Shown here piece by piece: positions 8,729 to 18,485 of a stretch of 62,952 nt of DNA. The translations under genes were made by a program, and so were the position numbers. The notes beneath the pieces were generated by a model. It did no database searches, was not told where the DNA came from, and saw nothing but the letters and a program-made list of their open reading frames with translations. The stretch covers positions 55,701 to 118,652 of the forward strand of contig JAAUPR010000001.1 in the NCBI GenBank assembly GCA_012033055.1. The letters run 5' to 3'. The first letter of the stretch is position 1; each line of letters opens with the position of its first letter. Source of the DNA: Limnothrix sp. RL_2_0 (GTDB taxonomy: Bacteria > Cyanobacteriota > Cyanobacteriia > Cyanobacteriales > MRBY01).

Positions 8729-9902
8729 TTACTCCCAAGGCTCATCCACATTCATGTTCGCTTCTTCATGGATATAATCAGGCTTCTCAGTGCGAGGCAA
8801 CTGACCAGATAGAACCAGATGCGCCATCGTATCGCAAATGACACGGGTTGCCATAAGTGAAGTCATATCACTCACATCATAGGGCGGCGAAACTTCGACC
8901 ACTTCCATGCCACATACTGGTACTCGTTGGACAATTTTGCCGAGGAGAGCCAAAGCCTCGCGGGGGAGCAATCCACCCGGTTCTGGCCAACCTGTACCCG
9001 GTACAAACCCTGCATCGATGCAATCAATATCAAAACTAATCCAAACACAATCGGTCCCGTCCATGGCGCGTTCGATGGCAAACTCTGCCGCTGCATCAAT
9101 GCCCATTTCCGTAATATCAGTCACCGTTAAAATATTCGTAGCTCGTTCGCGGCAAACCTTTACCCCTTGGCGAGGCACTTGCCAGCCCCCAATGCCTAAT
9201 TGCACTAAGTTTTTCGCCGGAGCATTCGCCATATTGGTCGCATGGAACCAAGGACAAGTGTGCATCCGTTCGTCGAGGTCTGTTTCTTGGGTATCTACGT
9301 GGCGGTCAAAGTGAATAATGCCAACTTTTTTTATCGCCTAAATGACGGCAAATGCCGCGTACTGTGGGGAAACCGATGGAGTGGTCTCCACCCAAAATAA
9401 TGGGAAAAGCGCCAGAGCTAAAGACATGGGCAACCCCTTTAGAAATCTGGTCAAAAGATTTTTCGTTATTCGCCGGAATGGTGAACACATCGCCCACATC
9501 ACAGAGTTTGATTTGCTCCCGGAGATCGATACCCATCTCGAAGTTGTAGGGGGTATACAACGCGGAAATACGCCGGATACCTTGGGGGCCGAAGCGAGTG
9601 CCCGGACGATAGGTTGTGCCGGAATCGTGGGGTACACCCATAATGGCGATGTCATATTCGCCAACTTTGCGGACATCCTCGACGTAGGGTGCTTTCATGA
9701 AGGTATTGATGCCGGCATAGTGGGGCAATTCTCCCCGTGAGAAGGTGGGAATGCTGCGATCTTTAATGCTTGCGGCACCTTCTAGACCGTATTCTAAGCC
9801 TTGGTCAACTTCTTGTTGCCAGCCTGTGAGGGGGAGGCGGGATTCTTTGTCTAGTGCTTGTTGGGCTTCGCTTGGCGGACGGAAATCGGGTTGATTACTC
9901 AT
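8729..9902 (-). pseudogene. gdmH: Guanidine hydrolase/agmatinase-family ureohydrolase, frameshifted
   Basis: An arginase-fold metalloenzyme. The N-terminal part (9902 to about 9326) has GVPHDSGTTYRPGTRFGPQG and GGDHSIGFPTVRG. The C-terminal part has WISFDIDCIDAGFVPGTGWP and GMEVVEVSPP, which carry the second set of metal ligands. The frame breaks at a run of seven T (gene strand A7) at 9326-9332. Removing one base gives DKKVGIIHFDRHVDTQ and a continuous 390-aa protein. Length and the HFDRHVDTQ segment (rather than HFDAHxD) resemble Synechocystis Sll1077, the nickel-dependent guanidine hydrolase GdmH, more than classic SpeB; this is from memory. The start is the ATG at 9902, not the frame's first ATG. 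Slippage, sequencing error and true loss are all possible. Confidence 0.75.
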
Positions 9903-9987
9903 GGGGTAAAACGATGCTTTTCTTATTTTTTGGGTGAGGCGCAATAAAATTAGACCACAGAAATCCTAAATCTAGAGATTGTTAATT

Positions 9988-11616
9988 TTAGTCAATCCGA
10001 ACGAGTCGAATTTCAGTGCGTTGTTGGCGGGGATCTTCGGGGTTAATTTGGGATAGGGGCAAGTCAAAGCCTTTGCCTTCTGCTTGGATATTATGCTGTA
10101 GTCCTTGCTTTCGTAAAGCATCAACGACTACTTGGGCACGTTGTTGGGATAGTTTTTGGTTGAATTGGCGATCGCCGGTTTTGGAAGTATGCCCGATCAC
10201 GCGGATGGCAACGGTGCTGGGATTGAATTCTGCAATCTGCTGGGCTAACTGTTGGAGGGTTTGTTGGCTCGTTTGGTTGAGGTTAGCGGAACCAGAGCTA
10301 AAGTTCACTTCGCCGCGCACTTGCAGATTACCGATATCAGGCGCTTCGCTAATTTGTTTTTTGCTAACAGTCGGTGTGATGGAGATGGTTTCGCCTTCTC
10401 CTCTTAAGCGTTTAGCCAGTTCGGGATTGTCGAGATTAATTAGTTCGATCAGAATTTTGGTATTTTGGGCGGCTTCGCTAATGTATGTGTCGGTGTACAA
10501 GCTGGTCACATCTTCCGGCACTTGGCTGAGTTTACCGGAGAGGGTAAGGACAGCAGCGGTAGAGTTGATGCGTTTTTCGAGGGTTCCGTCTTTAATCCAA
10601 TTTTGGGCTTCGATGGAGGTGAAAAAGTCGATTCCTGCGATCACGGCACTGGCTTCGTCGGTCGAAAGGCCACCGTCAGCGGCGATTTGAGTTTTTAGTT
10701 TTGAGGGGTCGCGGGTGTTGGCGTCAATGTGGCGATAGTAGGTTTCTAAAAATTGACTCACAAGGCCTGGACGGACTTCGAGTAAGCGGTCTGAAGCGAC
10801 AATGACATCGAGGATTGCAGTCGGTGCATCTTTGCTAGATAGAACAACCGTGTAACCTTGTTTTTTGGCTTGGGTAACAAAGGGTTCCCAGAGGACGGCG
10901 ATCGCCACATTTTGATCCATATCCTGTAGATCTGCCCAAGCTTCCGAGGCATCCACAACTTCCTTTTTCTCAAAATCACCGAGATTAAAACTTGCAAAAC
11001 TAGTACTGAGCACTAACGCCAAATATTCACTAGGTGTATCCACCGCATAGCTAATGCTGAGGGGGCCTTGGGACTGGAGCACTTGTAAATCGTTGAGGGA
11101 TTTGAGCGATGGATATTTTTTCGTATTGAGTACCACCGCATCTGCACCAATCGTCCGGTCAATCAAACCCACAATTTTGCCATTGGGTTGCTGCTTCAAA
11201 AATTGATCCAGAGTCGTGACGTAGAGATCTGCCTCTCCCCGGGCGATCGCCGCCGACCGTGCAGCCTGATCAAACTCATTCTCGTAGCTGAGCTTGATAC
11301 CCGCATCCAACAACATCTCCTGAAAAATAGAATCCCGAAACGTGCTGTAACCACTAAAAGTATCACCGAGGAGCTTCACCTGCCCCTGCTCAAGCTTCCA
11401 TGTACCTTCCGTTCGGCAAATTTTAGCCCATCAGGATTAGCAAAGCTTCACCTGCCCCTGCTCAAGCTTCCATGTACCTTCCGTAATACTTCCACCCCCA
11501 CCTTGATTAAAAATGCGGGGCGAAATTCGATTAAAAACAAAAAGCCCCCCACCCATTAGTCCTAACGTCAAGAGGGCAGCAAACCCTAAAATAACCGGAT
11601 TATCATTTTTGCTCAT
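9988..11616 (-). pseudogene. ABC-type substrate-binding/OmpA fusion protein, interrupted near the N-terminus
   Basis: The ancestral start is the ATG at 11616 (MSKNDNPVILGF), giving a cytoplasmic tip and one membrane anchor (about residues 8-30). The frame then meets TAA at 11437 and TGA shortly after, and resumes in the same frame (GTG at 11379) for 463 aa. That body has an NMT1/ThiY-like periplasmic solute-binding domain (about residues 1-330; LLGDTFSGYSTFRD, DADLYVTTLDQF-type pattern) and a C-terminal OmpA peptidoglycan-binding domain (about 350-463; VRVIGHTSKTGDR-like region, then GKG and RRTEI-like end). The stops lie in a 72-bp in-frame insertion that duplicates 41 bp. Without it the protein would be about 519 aa. 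It lies 85 bp upstream of the guanidine hydrolase gene on the same strand, so the two may have been co-transcribed. Confidence 0.7.
11372..11484. repeat. 41-bp direct repeat, 72-bp period, inside the OmpA-fusion gene
   Basis: Bases 11372-11412 and 11444-11484 are identical (both start AGCTTCACCTGCCCCTGCTC), separated by 31 unrelated bases. The period of 72 keeps the frame, but the 31-bp spacer brings TAA and TGA into the gene frame. This looks like a duplication with filler DNA. Confidence 0.85.
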
Positions 11617-11729
11617 ACTGGCTTAGTCAATTGAAATTCAAGAAGCGCAAGAACAGAAGCGCGGCTAGGCTCAAATCTTAGTGATATCAGTGTAACGAAT
11701 GATCTCTATTAGACCTCTTGCCTAAGTCT

Positions 11730-11830
11730 AAATTTCCCTCTCTTTGAAGGGGCTAGGGGTGGGTTCCCAGTCAGTGGCGACACCTATCAAAACCCCTTTC
11801 GACCTTCGATCACCTTCCCCAAGGAAGGAT
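11730..11830 (-). repeat. Dispersed intergenic repeat, copy B
   Basis: The 387-bp gap between the OmpA-fusion gene and the glycosylase gene holds this element and AT-rich DNA but no gene. Read on the minus strand it has ATCCTTCCTTGGGGAAGGTG, then CGAAAGGGGTTTTG, then about 35 bp later CCCACCCCTAGCCCC. It is the same bipartite order as copy A at 8537-8632. Confidence 0.5.
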
Positions 11831-12003
11831 ATTTATTACTAGATCTATGGGCTTTTGCAAGAACTCTATTGTTATACCAAGCTAGAAAAAGTCGTATGCG
11901 GCCTCGCAATTTGCAAAAATAGAATTTTAGGCATTCGTTATAAATTGCCAAGTAATTATCGAAAAATACTACATACTGGTTACTTTTTTACTGGAGAAGT
12001 CTA

Positions 12004-12639
12004 ATGTCGTGGCCGATTGAAGCAGCGCAACAACAGTTCAAAAAAAGTGATCCAGCGTTATATCAATTAACGCAATTAATGGAGTTTGTTTATGCTGGCA
12101 ATGATGAGCTGTTAGACAAAAGTGTGTTTTATAACGTTGCGACGGCGATCGTCTATCAGTCCATCTCAATTCATGCTGCCAATGCGGTACATGGTCGTTT
12201 AATGGGTTTGTATGGAAACAAGCTTTCACCAGAAAAAATCTTGCAAACTGCTGACGAAACGCTACGAGAAATTGGCTTACCCTATCGAAAAATTGCGTAT
12301 CTGCAAGATTTAGCCCAAAGGGTGCTGGCGGGGTTGCCGACGACTGAAGCATTAGAACTGCTAGACGATCAACAAATTACAAGAATTTTGACTGAAGTGA
12401 AGGGGGTTGGCCCTTGGACAGCGCAGATGTTTTTGATGTTTACGTTGCAGCGGCCTGATGTGCTGCCAACCAATGATGTGGGGTTACAAATCGCGGCGGG
12501 AAAGTTGTATGGACTGGAGCGCAAAATGTCGGTGCAGGAGTTGGCGGCAAGGGGTGAAATGTGGCGGCCTTATCGAACGATCGCCGCTTTATATTTGTGG
12601 CAGAGTAGAGGAGAAAAACATGTTGAGCTTCTGGAGTAG
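12004..12639 (+). CDS. DNA-3-methyladenine glycosylase, HhH-GPD (AlkA) family
   Basis: Removes alkylated bases to start base-excision repair. The 211-aa protein is the glycosylase core only, lacking the N-terminal domain of E. coli AlkA. The helix-hairpin-helix is at about residues 128-147 (LTEVKGVGPWTAQMFLMF), followed by the catalytic Asp in PTNDVGLQ. The C-terminal WRPYRTIAALYLW matches the family's WRPYRSVAAWYLW end. There is no FeS cluster. The ATG at 12004 has CTGGAGAAG seven bases upstream. It is followed 51 bp later by the VOC gene on the same strand. Specificity (3-methyladenine or broader) cannot be read from sequence. Confidence 0.88.
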   Translation: MSWPIEAAQQQFKKSDPALYQLTQLMEFVYAGNDELLDKSVFYNVATAIVYQSISIHAANAVHGRLMGLYGNKLSPEKILQTADETLREIGLPYRKIAYLQDLAQRVLAGLPTTEALELLDDQQITRILTEVKGVGPWTAQMFLMFTLQRPDVLPTNDVGLQIAAGKLYGLERKMSVQELAARGEMWRPYRTIAALYLWQSRGEKHVELLE

Positions 12640-12690
12640 TTAGCTTAAGGGTTTTATCTATGCAGAGATCACTTTATCAGGGTAAAAATT

Positions 12691-13131
12691 ATGGGCGATC
12701 GCCTGTTATTTCATTTAGCGATTCCGATTACGAATATTGATCAGGCTATGGATTTTTACGCGAAAGCCCTAGGTTGTAGAGTGGGGCGGTCAAATCCGGG
12801 TGCAATCATTTTCGAGTTTTATGGTCATCAGCTTGTGGCCCACATGACGAAGATAGAGTTACAACCTCAGGTCGGTGTTTATCCGCGCCATTTTGGGATG
12901 GTTTTTTTGGATGAACAGGATTGGGACATGACCTTAGAGCGGGCGAAGAAACACCATTTAACTTTTCGGCATCAACCCCGCGTTCGCTTTCCCGGAATGT
13001 TAACGGAGCACAAAACCTTCTTTCTTGAAGATCCGTTTTATAATCTGCTGGAATTTAAGTGGTATTGCCACCAAGAGGCGATTTTTTCGGGCACAGAGAT
13101 TACTGAGATTGGCGATCGCCCAGAAGCATGA
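12691..13131 (+). CDS. VOC (glyoxalase/bleomycin resistance) family protein
   Basis: A 146-aa protein of the vicinal oxygen chelate fold with two beta-alpha-beta3 modules. The first begins FHLAIPITNIDQAMDFYAK and the second begins around residue 67 (PRHFGMVFLDEQDW). Candidate metal ligands are His in FHLAIP, His in RHFGMVF and Glu in NLLEFKWY. The ending (FFLEDPFYNLLEFKWY) matches the cyanobacterial group usually annotated as a glyoxalase-like dioxygenase superfamily protein. The start ATG at 12691 gives MGDRLLFHLAIP. It probably shares a transcript with the upstream glycosylase. The substrate is unknown. Confidence 0.82.
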   Translation: MGDRLLFHLAIPITNIDQAMDFYAKALGCRVGRSNPGAIIFEFYGHQLVAHMTKIELQPQVGVYPRHFGMVFLDEQDWDMTLERAKKHHLTFRHQPRVRFPGMLTEHKTFFLEDPFYNLLEFKWYCHQEAIFSGTEITEIGDRPEA

Positions 13132-13140
13132 CGGAGAAAT

Positions 13141-14804
13141 TTAACGGGACAGTTTAGGAGCTGTTTGGGGTATTTTGTGGGTGAGTAAAAGGGTGAGGGA
13201 TGCGCCCAAAATTAGACCTAGAAAGTGACTGTAAAAGCTCACATTAGTCGAACTCAAATCGACGGAAAATTGGATCACGATAATCAACAACACTAGCCGA
13301 AATTGTCGCAGTGCGAGTTTAGATTCGTCCCGTTGCCAACCGCGAAATAGTACGGCGGCGATCGCCCCGATCATGCCCATAATTGACCCCGAAGCCCCGA
13401 CCCACAGCCGATAGGAATAACGAATTTCGTCCGTGAGAAATTGGAACCAGCGGGGAAAAACGTTGAAGTCGATCCCTTGGGTGATAGTCACCAACCCCAG
13501 TAAAATCACCATCGCCCCGACACCGCTTACGAGATAAATAAACAGATATCGCCATTTCCCCAAGTGCTTTTCCACAAAGCCCCCCAGCAGATATAGCGTA
13601 AAAATATTGGTCAGCAGATGCCCCCAGTTGACATGGATAAAAGTTGCCGTAAACAGCCGCCACCATTCGCCAGCCCACACGGCATTAGGGGTAAAGCCGC
13701 CAAGGTCGAGCAGAGCATCACGACCAATTTTAAAATTCATCACAATACCCACCAAAAACACCACACAGTTCAGCACGACAAGCACCGTATTGACGGACAA
13801 ACCCTGTTGAAAAAAGGCACGACGCTCGATTAATGATTGGTAGGAACGTTCAATATTTTCTTGACGAATATCGCGACTGAGCTGGGCAATGAGTGGGTAG
13901 GATTCAGATTTGAGTATGGGTTGTGCTGGTTGGGGGGGGGACTGGATCCGGGCTTGGATCGCGGCTGTAAAATCTTGGTCGGGTTGATCGAGTAAGGTTT
14001 TGAGTTGTTTTTCGCCCACTCGTTTTTCGCCAGCGCAGTACCAGGCGATCGCCACCCAGAATTTTTTGATGTCGTCGGGGTAAAAGGCGAGGCAACCGGA
14101 CAATAAGGCTTCGGTTAATTTCACTTCGCCACAAAAGGCACTAGCAAAAAGTTGTACTAAATGAAAGGTGCGGCGATCGCCTACTTTGAGCAAGATTTTT
14201 TTCGATGGTTGCATTGCCAACAACAGCTCGTGGAGATGCCCCGTTTCCCCCAAGGCGCGACAATAATACATCCGCAATAATGGATCCCGTGAAGGGGTCG
14301 ATTTCGTCCCTAGCCACCCAAGCAATCCAGACCAATCAAATCGCATGGCATAATACATGGCGATCGCCTGCTGGGCCACAAACCCCGGTCGCTCCCCATA
14401 ATGATCCAAAATAGCCTTTGCTTTGGCAAACTCTCCCTGTTGCCCCAGTCGTAGGGCCTGAATGATTTTCGGCTGTTCCCACCAAGTATCAAACGGGTGA
14501 AAAAAGCGCAGTACCAGTGACCAATAATAAGCTTGCCGAAATTGCTGCCCGTAGAGCAATGCCTGAATTCGCCGCACTCCGAGGGACGGAATCACAATCA
14601 AAATCCCCCAAGCCATCAACCCCACAATTGCCGCCCATTGCATCGAGATGAAATTTGCCCCCCACATCATTCCCAGTACCACAATTGCTTTATAGAGCCA
14701 TCCCTTGGGGCGAGGCGACGCGATCGCATGGTTCGAAAAATGAGGAGGCTACAGGATAAAGAAATACCGTAAAAAATCAGGAAATACCAATTGAGAAATG
14801 CCAT
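13141..14804 (-). pseudogene. Large rhomboid-family protease, frameshifted near the N-terminus
   Basis: The 3' frame (GTG at 14682) encodes 513 aa. It has membrane segments near its start, a soluble alpha-helical TPR-like middle (about 60-270), then a six-helix rhomboid core with HVNWGHLLTNIFTLYLLGG, the nucleophile in VGASGSIMGMIGA and the catalytic His in SHFLGLILG. Upstream, another frame from the ATG at 14804 gives a credible N-terminus (MAFLNWYFLIFYGISLSCSL, a membrane helix) that ends after 45 codons. Adding one base to the G4 run at 14707-14710 joins them as RSRRLAPKGWLYKAIVV, giving 554 aa. It is either a consensus error or a recent lesion. If real, the catalytic part may still be translated from GTG. 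Confidence 0.75.
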
Positions 14805-14891
14805 TGGGCGGGGTGTAGGAGTGAAGGGGCTTTACTGATATCTTAAATGAACGTAATTTTAAAATTCCTGAATTTCTGCTGAATCGCCCCC

Positions 14892-15830
14892 ATGAAAAAG
14901 CTTCTACTTTCTGCCCTCTGCGCTGCGTCCCTCAGTTTGTTTAGTTGTTCAACTCCAGAACAGCCTACTGCCACTGACGAGTCCGCGACGAATGCTACCC
15001 CAGAAGTTGAGGCGGTACAACCCTTGGCGGTGGGAGCAATTCCCGATCAAGACCCCGAAAAATTATTGCGACTCTATGATCTATTGGCCGATTATTTGGC
15101 GGTGGAATTAGCGGTTCCTGTGGAATATGTCCCCGTCACGGATTACACGGCGGCGGTCACAGCGTTCAAAGTAGGAGATCTGGATCTCGTTTGGTTTGGC
15201 GGTTTGACTGGCGTACAGGCGCGGCTACAGCTGGAAGGGGCACAGGCGATCGCCCAGCGGGATATTGATGCAGAATTCCACTCAGTGCTGATTGCGAATG
15301 TGAATAGTGGTTTAGATGAATTGGCGAGCGATGCGGATTTAACTCAGCTCAAGGGCAAAACCCTCACCTTTGGCAGCGAATCCTCCACCTCTGGGCGTTT
15401 GATGCCGCAATATTATTTAGAGCAGGCTGGCGTGACCCTCGAAGACATTAAAGGCGAAGTGGGTTTTTCTGGCTCCCATGATGTGACGATTCAGCTCGTT
15501 GAAGCCGGAACCTATGATGTGGGCATGCTTAACGAACAGGTCTGGACTAGTCGTGTCGAGGAAGGTGAAGTAGATACCGACAAAGTGAAAGTGATCTGGC
15601 GATCGCCAGCTTATTACGATTACCACTGGGTCATTTCCCCCGCAGTCGATGAACGATACGGCGAAGGCTTTAGTGAAAAAGTTCAGCAAGCATTGTTAAA
15701 ACTTGACCCGGCTAACCCTGAGCAAAAAGAAATTCTTGATCTTTTCGGTGCCACCAATTTCATTGCCACTGAAAATAAAAACTACGCAGAAATCGAAGCT
15801 GTTGGTCGTGAAATCGGCAAAATTCAATAA
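14892..15830 (+). CDS. PhnD-like ABC transporter substrate-binding lipoprotein
   Basis: A 312-aa periplasmic binding protein with a lipoprotein signal (SLSLFSCS lipobox, Cys19), then an acidic Thr/Ala linker and a type 2 periplasmic-binding fold. GAIPDQDPEKLLRLYDLLAD and DLDLVWFGGLTGVQARLQ are characteristic of the PhnD/PtxB group. One branch is named in databases as a putative selenate-binding protein. No permease or ATPase gene is adjacent, so the ligand cannot be deduced from context; phosphonate, phosphite and selenate-like oxyanions are options. The ATG at 14892 starts MKKLLLSALCAASL. It is transcribed divergently from the rhomboid gene. Confidence 0.82.
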   Translation: MKKLLLSALCAASLSLFSCSTPEQPTATDESATNATPEVEAVQPLAVGAIPDQDPEKLLRLYDLLADYLAVELAVPVEYVPVTDYTAAVTAFKVGDLDLVWFGGLTGVQARLQLEGAQAIAQRDIDAEFHSVLIANVNSGLDELASDADLTQLKGKTLTFGSESSTSGRLMPQYYLEQAGVTLEDIKGEVGFSGSHDVTIQLVEAGTYDVGMLNEQVWTSRVEEGEVDTDKVKVIWRSPAYYDYHWVISPAVDERYGEGFSEKVQQALLKLDPANPEQKEILDLFGATNFIATENKNYAEIEAVGREIGKIQ

Positions 15831-16074
15831 ACTTCAAGGGGCAAATAATCGCAGGCGATCGCCGTTAAGCCAATAGCCAGCCAAAAAGCTTGGTGATCGT
15901 TAGCGAAACCCGATTGCGAAAATCTAGAACTCGTATTTCTGCTTCTTTCTACCTCAGCACCATCGACTGTACTTAGAACTTTAGTATCCAGAAGAAAACC
16001 GATGGGCATTGGGGTTTCGACAGAGGTTCACGGTAAACTAGCAAAGTTAATTTATAGCCCTTTGTTCCTTTCCC

Positions 16075-18216
16075 ATGGCAACCTACCTTATTGAAGTTGG
16101 TACAGAAGAACTCCCTGCTGATTTTGTCGCGGCGGCGATCGCCCAATTAAAAAATTGTGTGGCGCAGACTTTAGGAGAAAATTTTCTGCAACCAGAGGCA
16201 ATGGAAGTCTATGGCACACCCCGACGGTTAGCGGTGTTATTAAAAGGATTGCCGGATAAACAGGGCGATCGCGAAGAAGAAATTAAAGGTCCCCCCGCCT
16301 CAGCCGCCTTTAAAGATGGCACACCCACAAAAGCAGCGGAAGGTTTTGCACGGAAACAAGGCGTTGCAGTGGCGGATTTAGAAGTGCGCCCTACCGAAAA
16401 AGGCGATTTTGTCTTTGTCCAGAAAACAACCCTCGGTCGCGAAACCAAAGGCATTATCCAAGAATTAGTCCTCAGTTGGTTCACCGGTCTCGAAGGTCGT
16501 CGCTTTATGCGCTGGGCAGATGGCGATATGCGTTTTCCTCGGCCATGGCGGTGGTTAGTTTCCCTGTGGGATGGCGAAATTTTGCCCCTAGAAGTGGTGA
16601 ATGGTTCAGGCAAATTGGAGGCCGGACGCACCTCGCGGGGGCATCGTATTTTGCATAAAGAAGAGGTGGTCATTGCCGCAGCCGGTGATTATGTCGAGAC
16701 ACTCCGGGATGCATTTGTAGAAGTGGATTCGGAGTTGCGCAAGGAAATTATCACCAAGTCCGTAGAGCAATCTGCGGCTAGTATTGGGGGCGCTGCCGAT
16801 GTGCCAGAAGATCTATTGGCGGAAGTTGTGAATCTCGTGGAATATCCCACCGCTGTGGTCGGTAATATTGAGGCGGAATTTTTAGGGTTGCCAGTGGAAG
16901 TAATCACGACGGTTATGGTGACCCACCAGCGTTATTTTGCGGTAAAAAATGCGGATGATCCCAGTACTTTGTTGCCGAAATTTATCACCATTTCTAACGG
17001 TGATCCGAGTAAAGGGGACATTATTTCTGCGGGTAATGAGCGGGTGATTCGGGCACGTTTGGCTGATGGTCAATTTTTCTACAAAGCTGACTGTAGCGAG
17101 CATTTAGACACCTATTTGCCTGCGCTGGAAATGATGACGTTCCAAGAAGAGCTGGGCACGATGCGGGACAAAGTGGATCGCATTATGGAAACCTGCCAAC
17201 AGATTTGTGAGCAACTGGATTTGTCGGAGGCAGAACGGGAGGCGATCGCCAGTACAGCGATGTTATGTAAAGCCGATTTGATGACGCAGATGGTCTATGA
17301 GTTTCCCGAATTGCAGGGCATTATGGGGCAAAAATATGCGATCGCCAGCGGTGAATCCAAAGCAGTGGCCGACGGTATTTTCGATCATTATCTTCCCCGT
17401 GGTGCAGATGACGTTATGCCCCAAACCCTGACTGGACAAGTGGTCGGCATGGGCGATCGCCTTGATACTTTGGTCAGTATTTTCGGGCTGGGTATGATTC
17501 CGACCGGTTCCTCAGATCCTTTTGCCCTGCGGCGGGCGGCGAATGCCATCGTGAGTGTAGCGTGGGATGCGGGTTTAGAAATCAATCTCGCGGAATTGTT
17601 GGGACAAGGATCGAACGCTTTTGTGTCGGCTCACTCTGATAAAGAATCGCCCCTCCCGGCCTTGCAAAAGTTCTTTATTCAACGCATCCAAACCTTACTC
17701 CAAGACGAAAAAGGCATTGACTACGACCTTGTAAATGCTGTCCTCGGCGATGATGCGGAGTATACCGAGCGGGCTTTAACTGATGTGCTCGATGTCGGCG
17801 ATCGCGCAGCATTTTTACAGAGTATTCGCAATGATGGACAACTCGAAACAATCTATGCCACAGTGAATCGTTCTGCCAAGTTGGCGAAAAAAGGAGACCT
17901 CGATCAAACCAGTCTCGACCCCAAAGATTACGTTAACCCCGATAAATTCGAGCAAAAATCTGAGCAGGAATTGTACGACGGACTCATTGCTCTCGTGCCC
18001 ACGACGGAAGCAGCACAAGCAGAACGAGATTATCAAAAATTGGTAGACGGCCTTACAAAACTTGCACCGACAGTGGAGCGTTTCTTTGATGGCGAAGATA
18101 GTGTTTTAGTGATGGCAGAGGATGCCGCAGTGAAACAAAACCGTCTAAATTTGTTGGGTTTATTACGCAACCATGCCCGTGTGTTGGCAGATTTTGGGGC
18201 GATCGTCAAACAATAA
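16075..18216 (+). CDS. glyS: Glycyl-tRNA synthetase beta subunit
   Basis: The beta subunit of the bacterial alpha2beta2 glycyl-tRNA synthetase, which recognises and positions tRNA-Gly. The alpha subunit (glyQ) is not in the window. The 713-aa length and the opening [18 protein letters not shown] are family-typical. [23 protein letters not shown] and [13 protein letters not shown] follow, then an HD-like region and a C-terminal DALR anticodon-binding domain (about 580-700). The ATG at 16075 overlaps an NcoI-like CCATGG context. A 243-bp gap upstream carries its promoter. The gene is intact, with HIP1 sites in frame. Confidence 0.97.
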   Translation: MATYLIEVGTEELPADFVAAAIAQLKNCVAQTLGENFLQPEAMEVYGTPRRLAVLLKGLPDKQGDREEEIKGPPASAAFKDGTPTKAAEGFARKQGVAVADLEVRPTEKGDFVFVQKTTLGRETKGIIQELVLSWFTGLEGRRFMRWADGDMRFPRPWRWLVSLWDGEILPLEVVNGSGKLEAGRTSRGHRILHKEEVVIAAAGDYVETLRDAFVEVDSELRKEIITKSVEQSAASIGGAADVPEDLLAEVVNLVEYPTAVVGNIEAEFLGLPVEVITTVMVTHQRYFAVKNADDPSTLLPKFITISNGDPSKGDIISAGNERVIRARLADGQFFYKADCSEHLDTYLPALEMMTFQEELGTMRDKVDRIMETCQQICEQLDLSEAEREAIASTAMLCKADLMTQMVYEFPELQGIMGQKYAIASGESKAVADGIFDHYLPRGADDVMPQTLTGQVVGMGDRLDTLVSIFGLGMIPTGSSDPFALRRAANAIVSVAWDAGLEINLAELLGQGSNAFVSAHSDKESPLPALQKFFIQRIQTLLQDEKGIDYDLVNAVLGDDAEYTERALTDVLDVGDRAAFLQSIRNDGQLETIYATVNRSAKLAKKGDLDQTSLDPKDYVNPDKFEQKSEQELYDGLIALVPTTEAAQAERDYQKLVDGLTKLAPTVERFFDGEDSVLVMAEDAAVKQNRLNLLGLLRNHARVLADFGAIVKQ

Positions 18217-18221
18217 GAACC

Positions 18222-18300
18222 GTAGGATACTAGGGAGACGGCAGCAATCTATCCCACTCCACAGACAAAGCCTAATCCGTCGTAACGCATCTTTATGGGG
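18222..18300 (+). repeat. Small inverted-repeat element related to the 23.5-kb repeats
   Basis: Just after glyS, GTAGGATACTAGGGAGACGG and, about 35 bp later, ATCCGTCGTAACGCATCTTT match the ends of the two 107-bp repeats at 23460-23716, while the middle differs. The two ends are imperfect inverted repeats of each other, the architecture of a miniature inverted-repeat element. The rest of the 269-bp gap before nth shows no gene. Confidence 0.5.
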
Positions 18301-18485
18301 ATGGCGGAAAATTACAATGCGAAAAAGTTGATGAGTTCCACTCGATTGAATCATTTCCTGTGAATGAATAAATTGATCAGTTCACTTGTCCTAGGCGATC
18401 GCCACCTTACCTTCATCCAGACTTCAAGATTTTTTGACCAAAGCTCATTACAATACGAAATCTTGAACGCTTACCTGCAAACCCT

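Noticed and set aside
15824-16009. 61-codon minus-strand frame (MPIGFLLDTKVLSTVDG) between the PhnD-like gene and glyS
   Set aside because: No ribosome-binding site, it overlaps the end of the PhnD-like gene and no family is recognised. Composition is not clearly coding, so it is left out as a probable chance frame in a 243-bp promoter-bearing gap.
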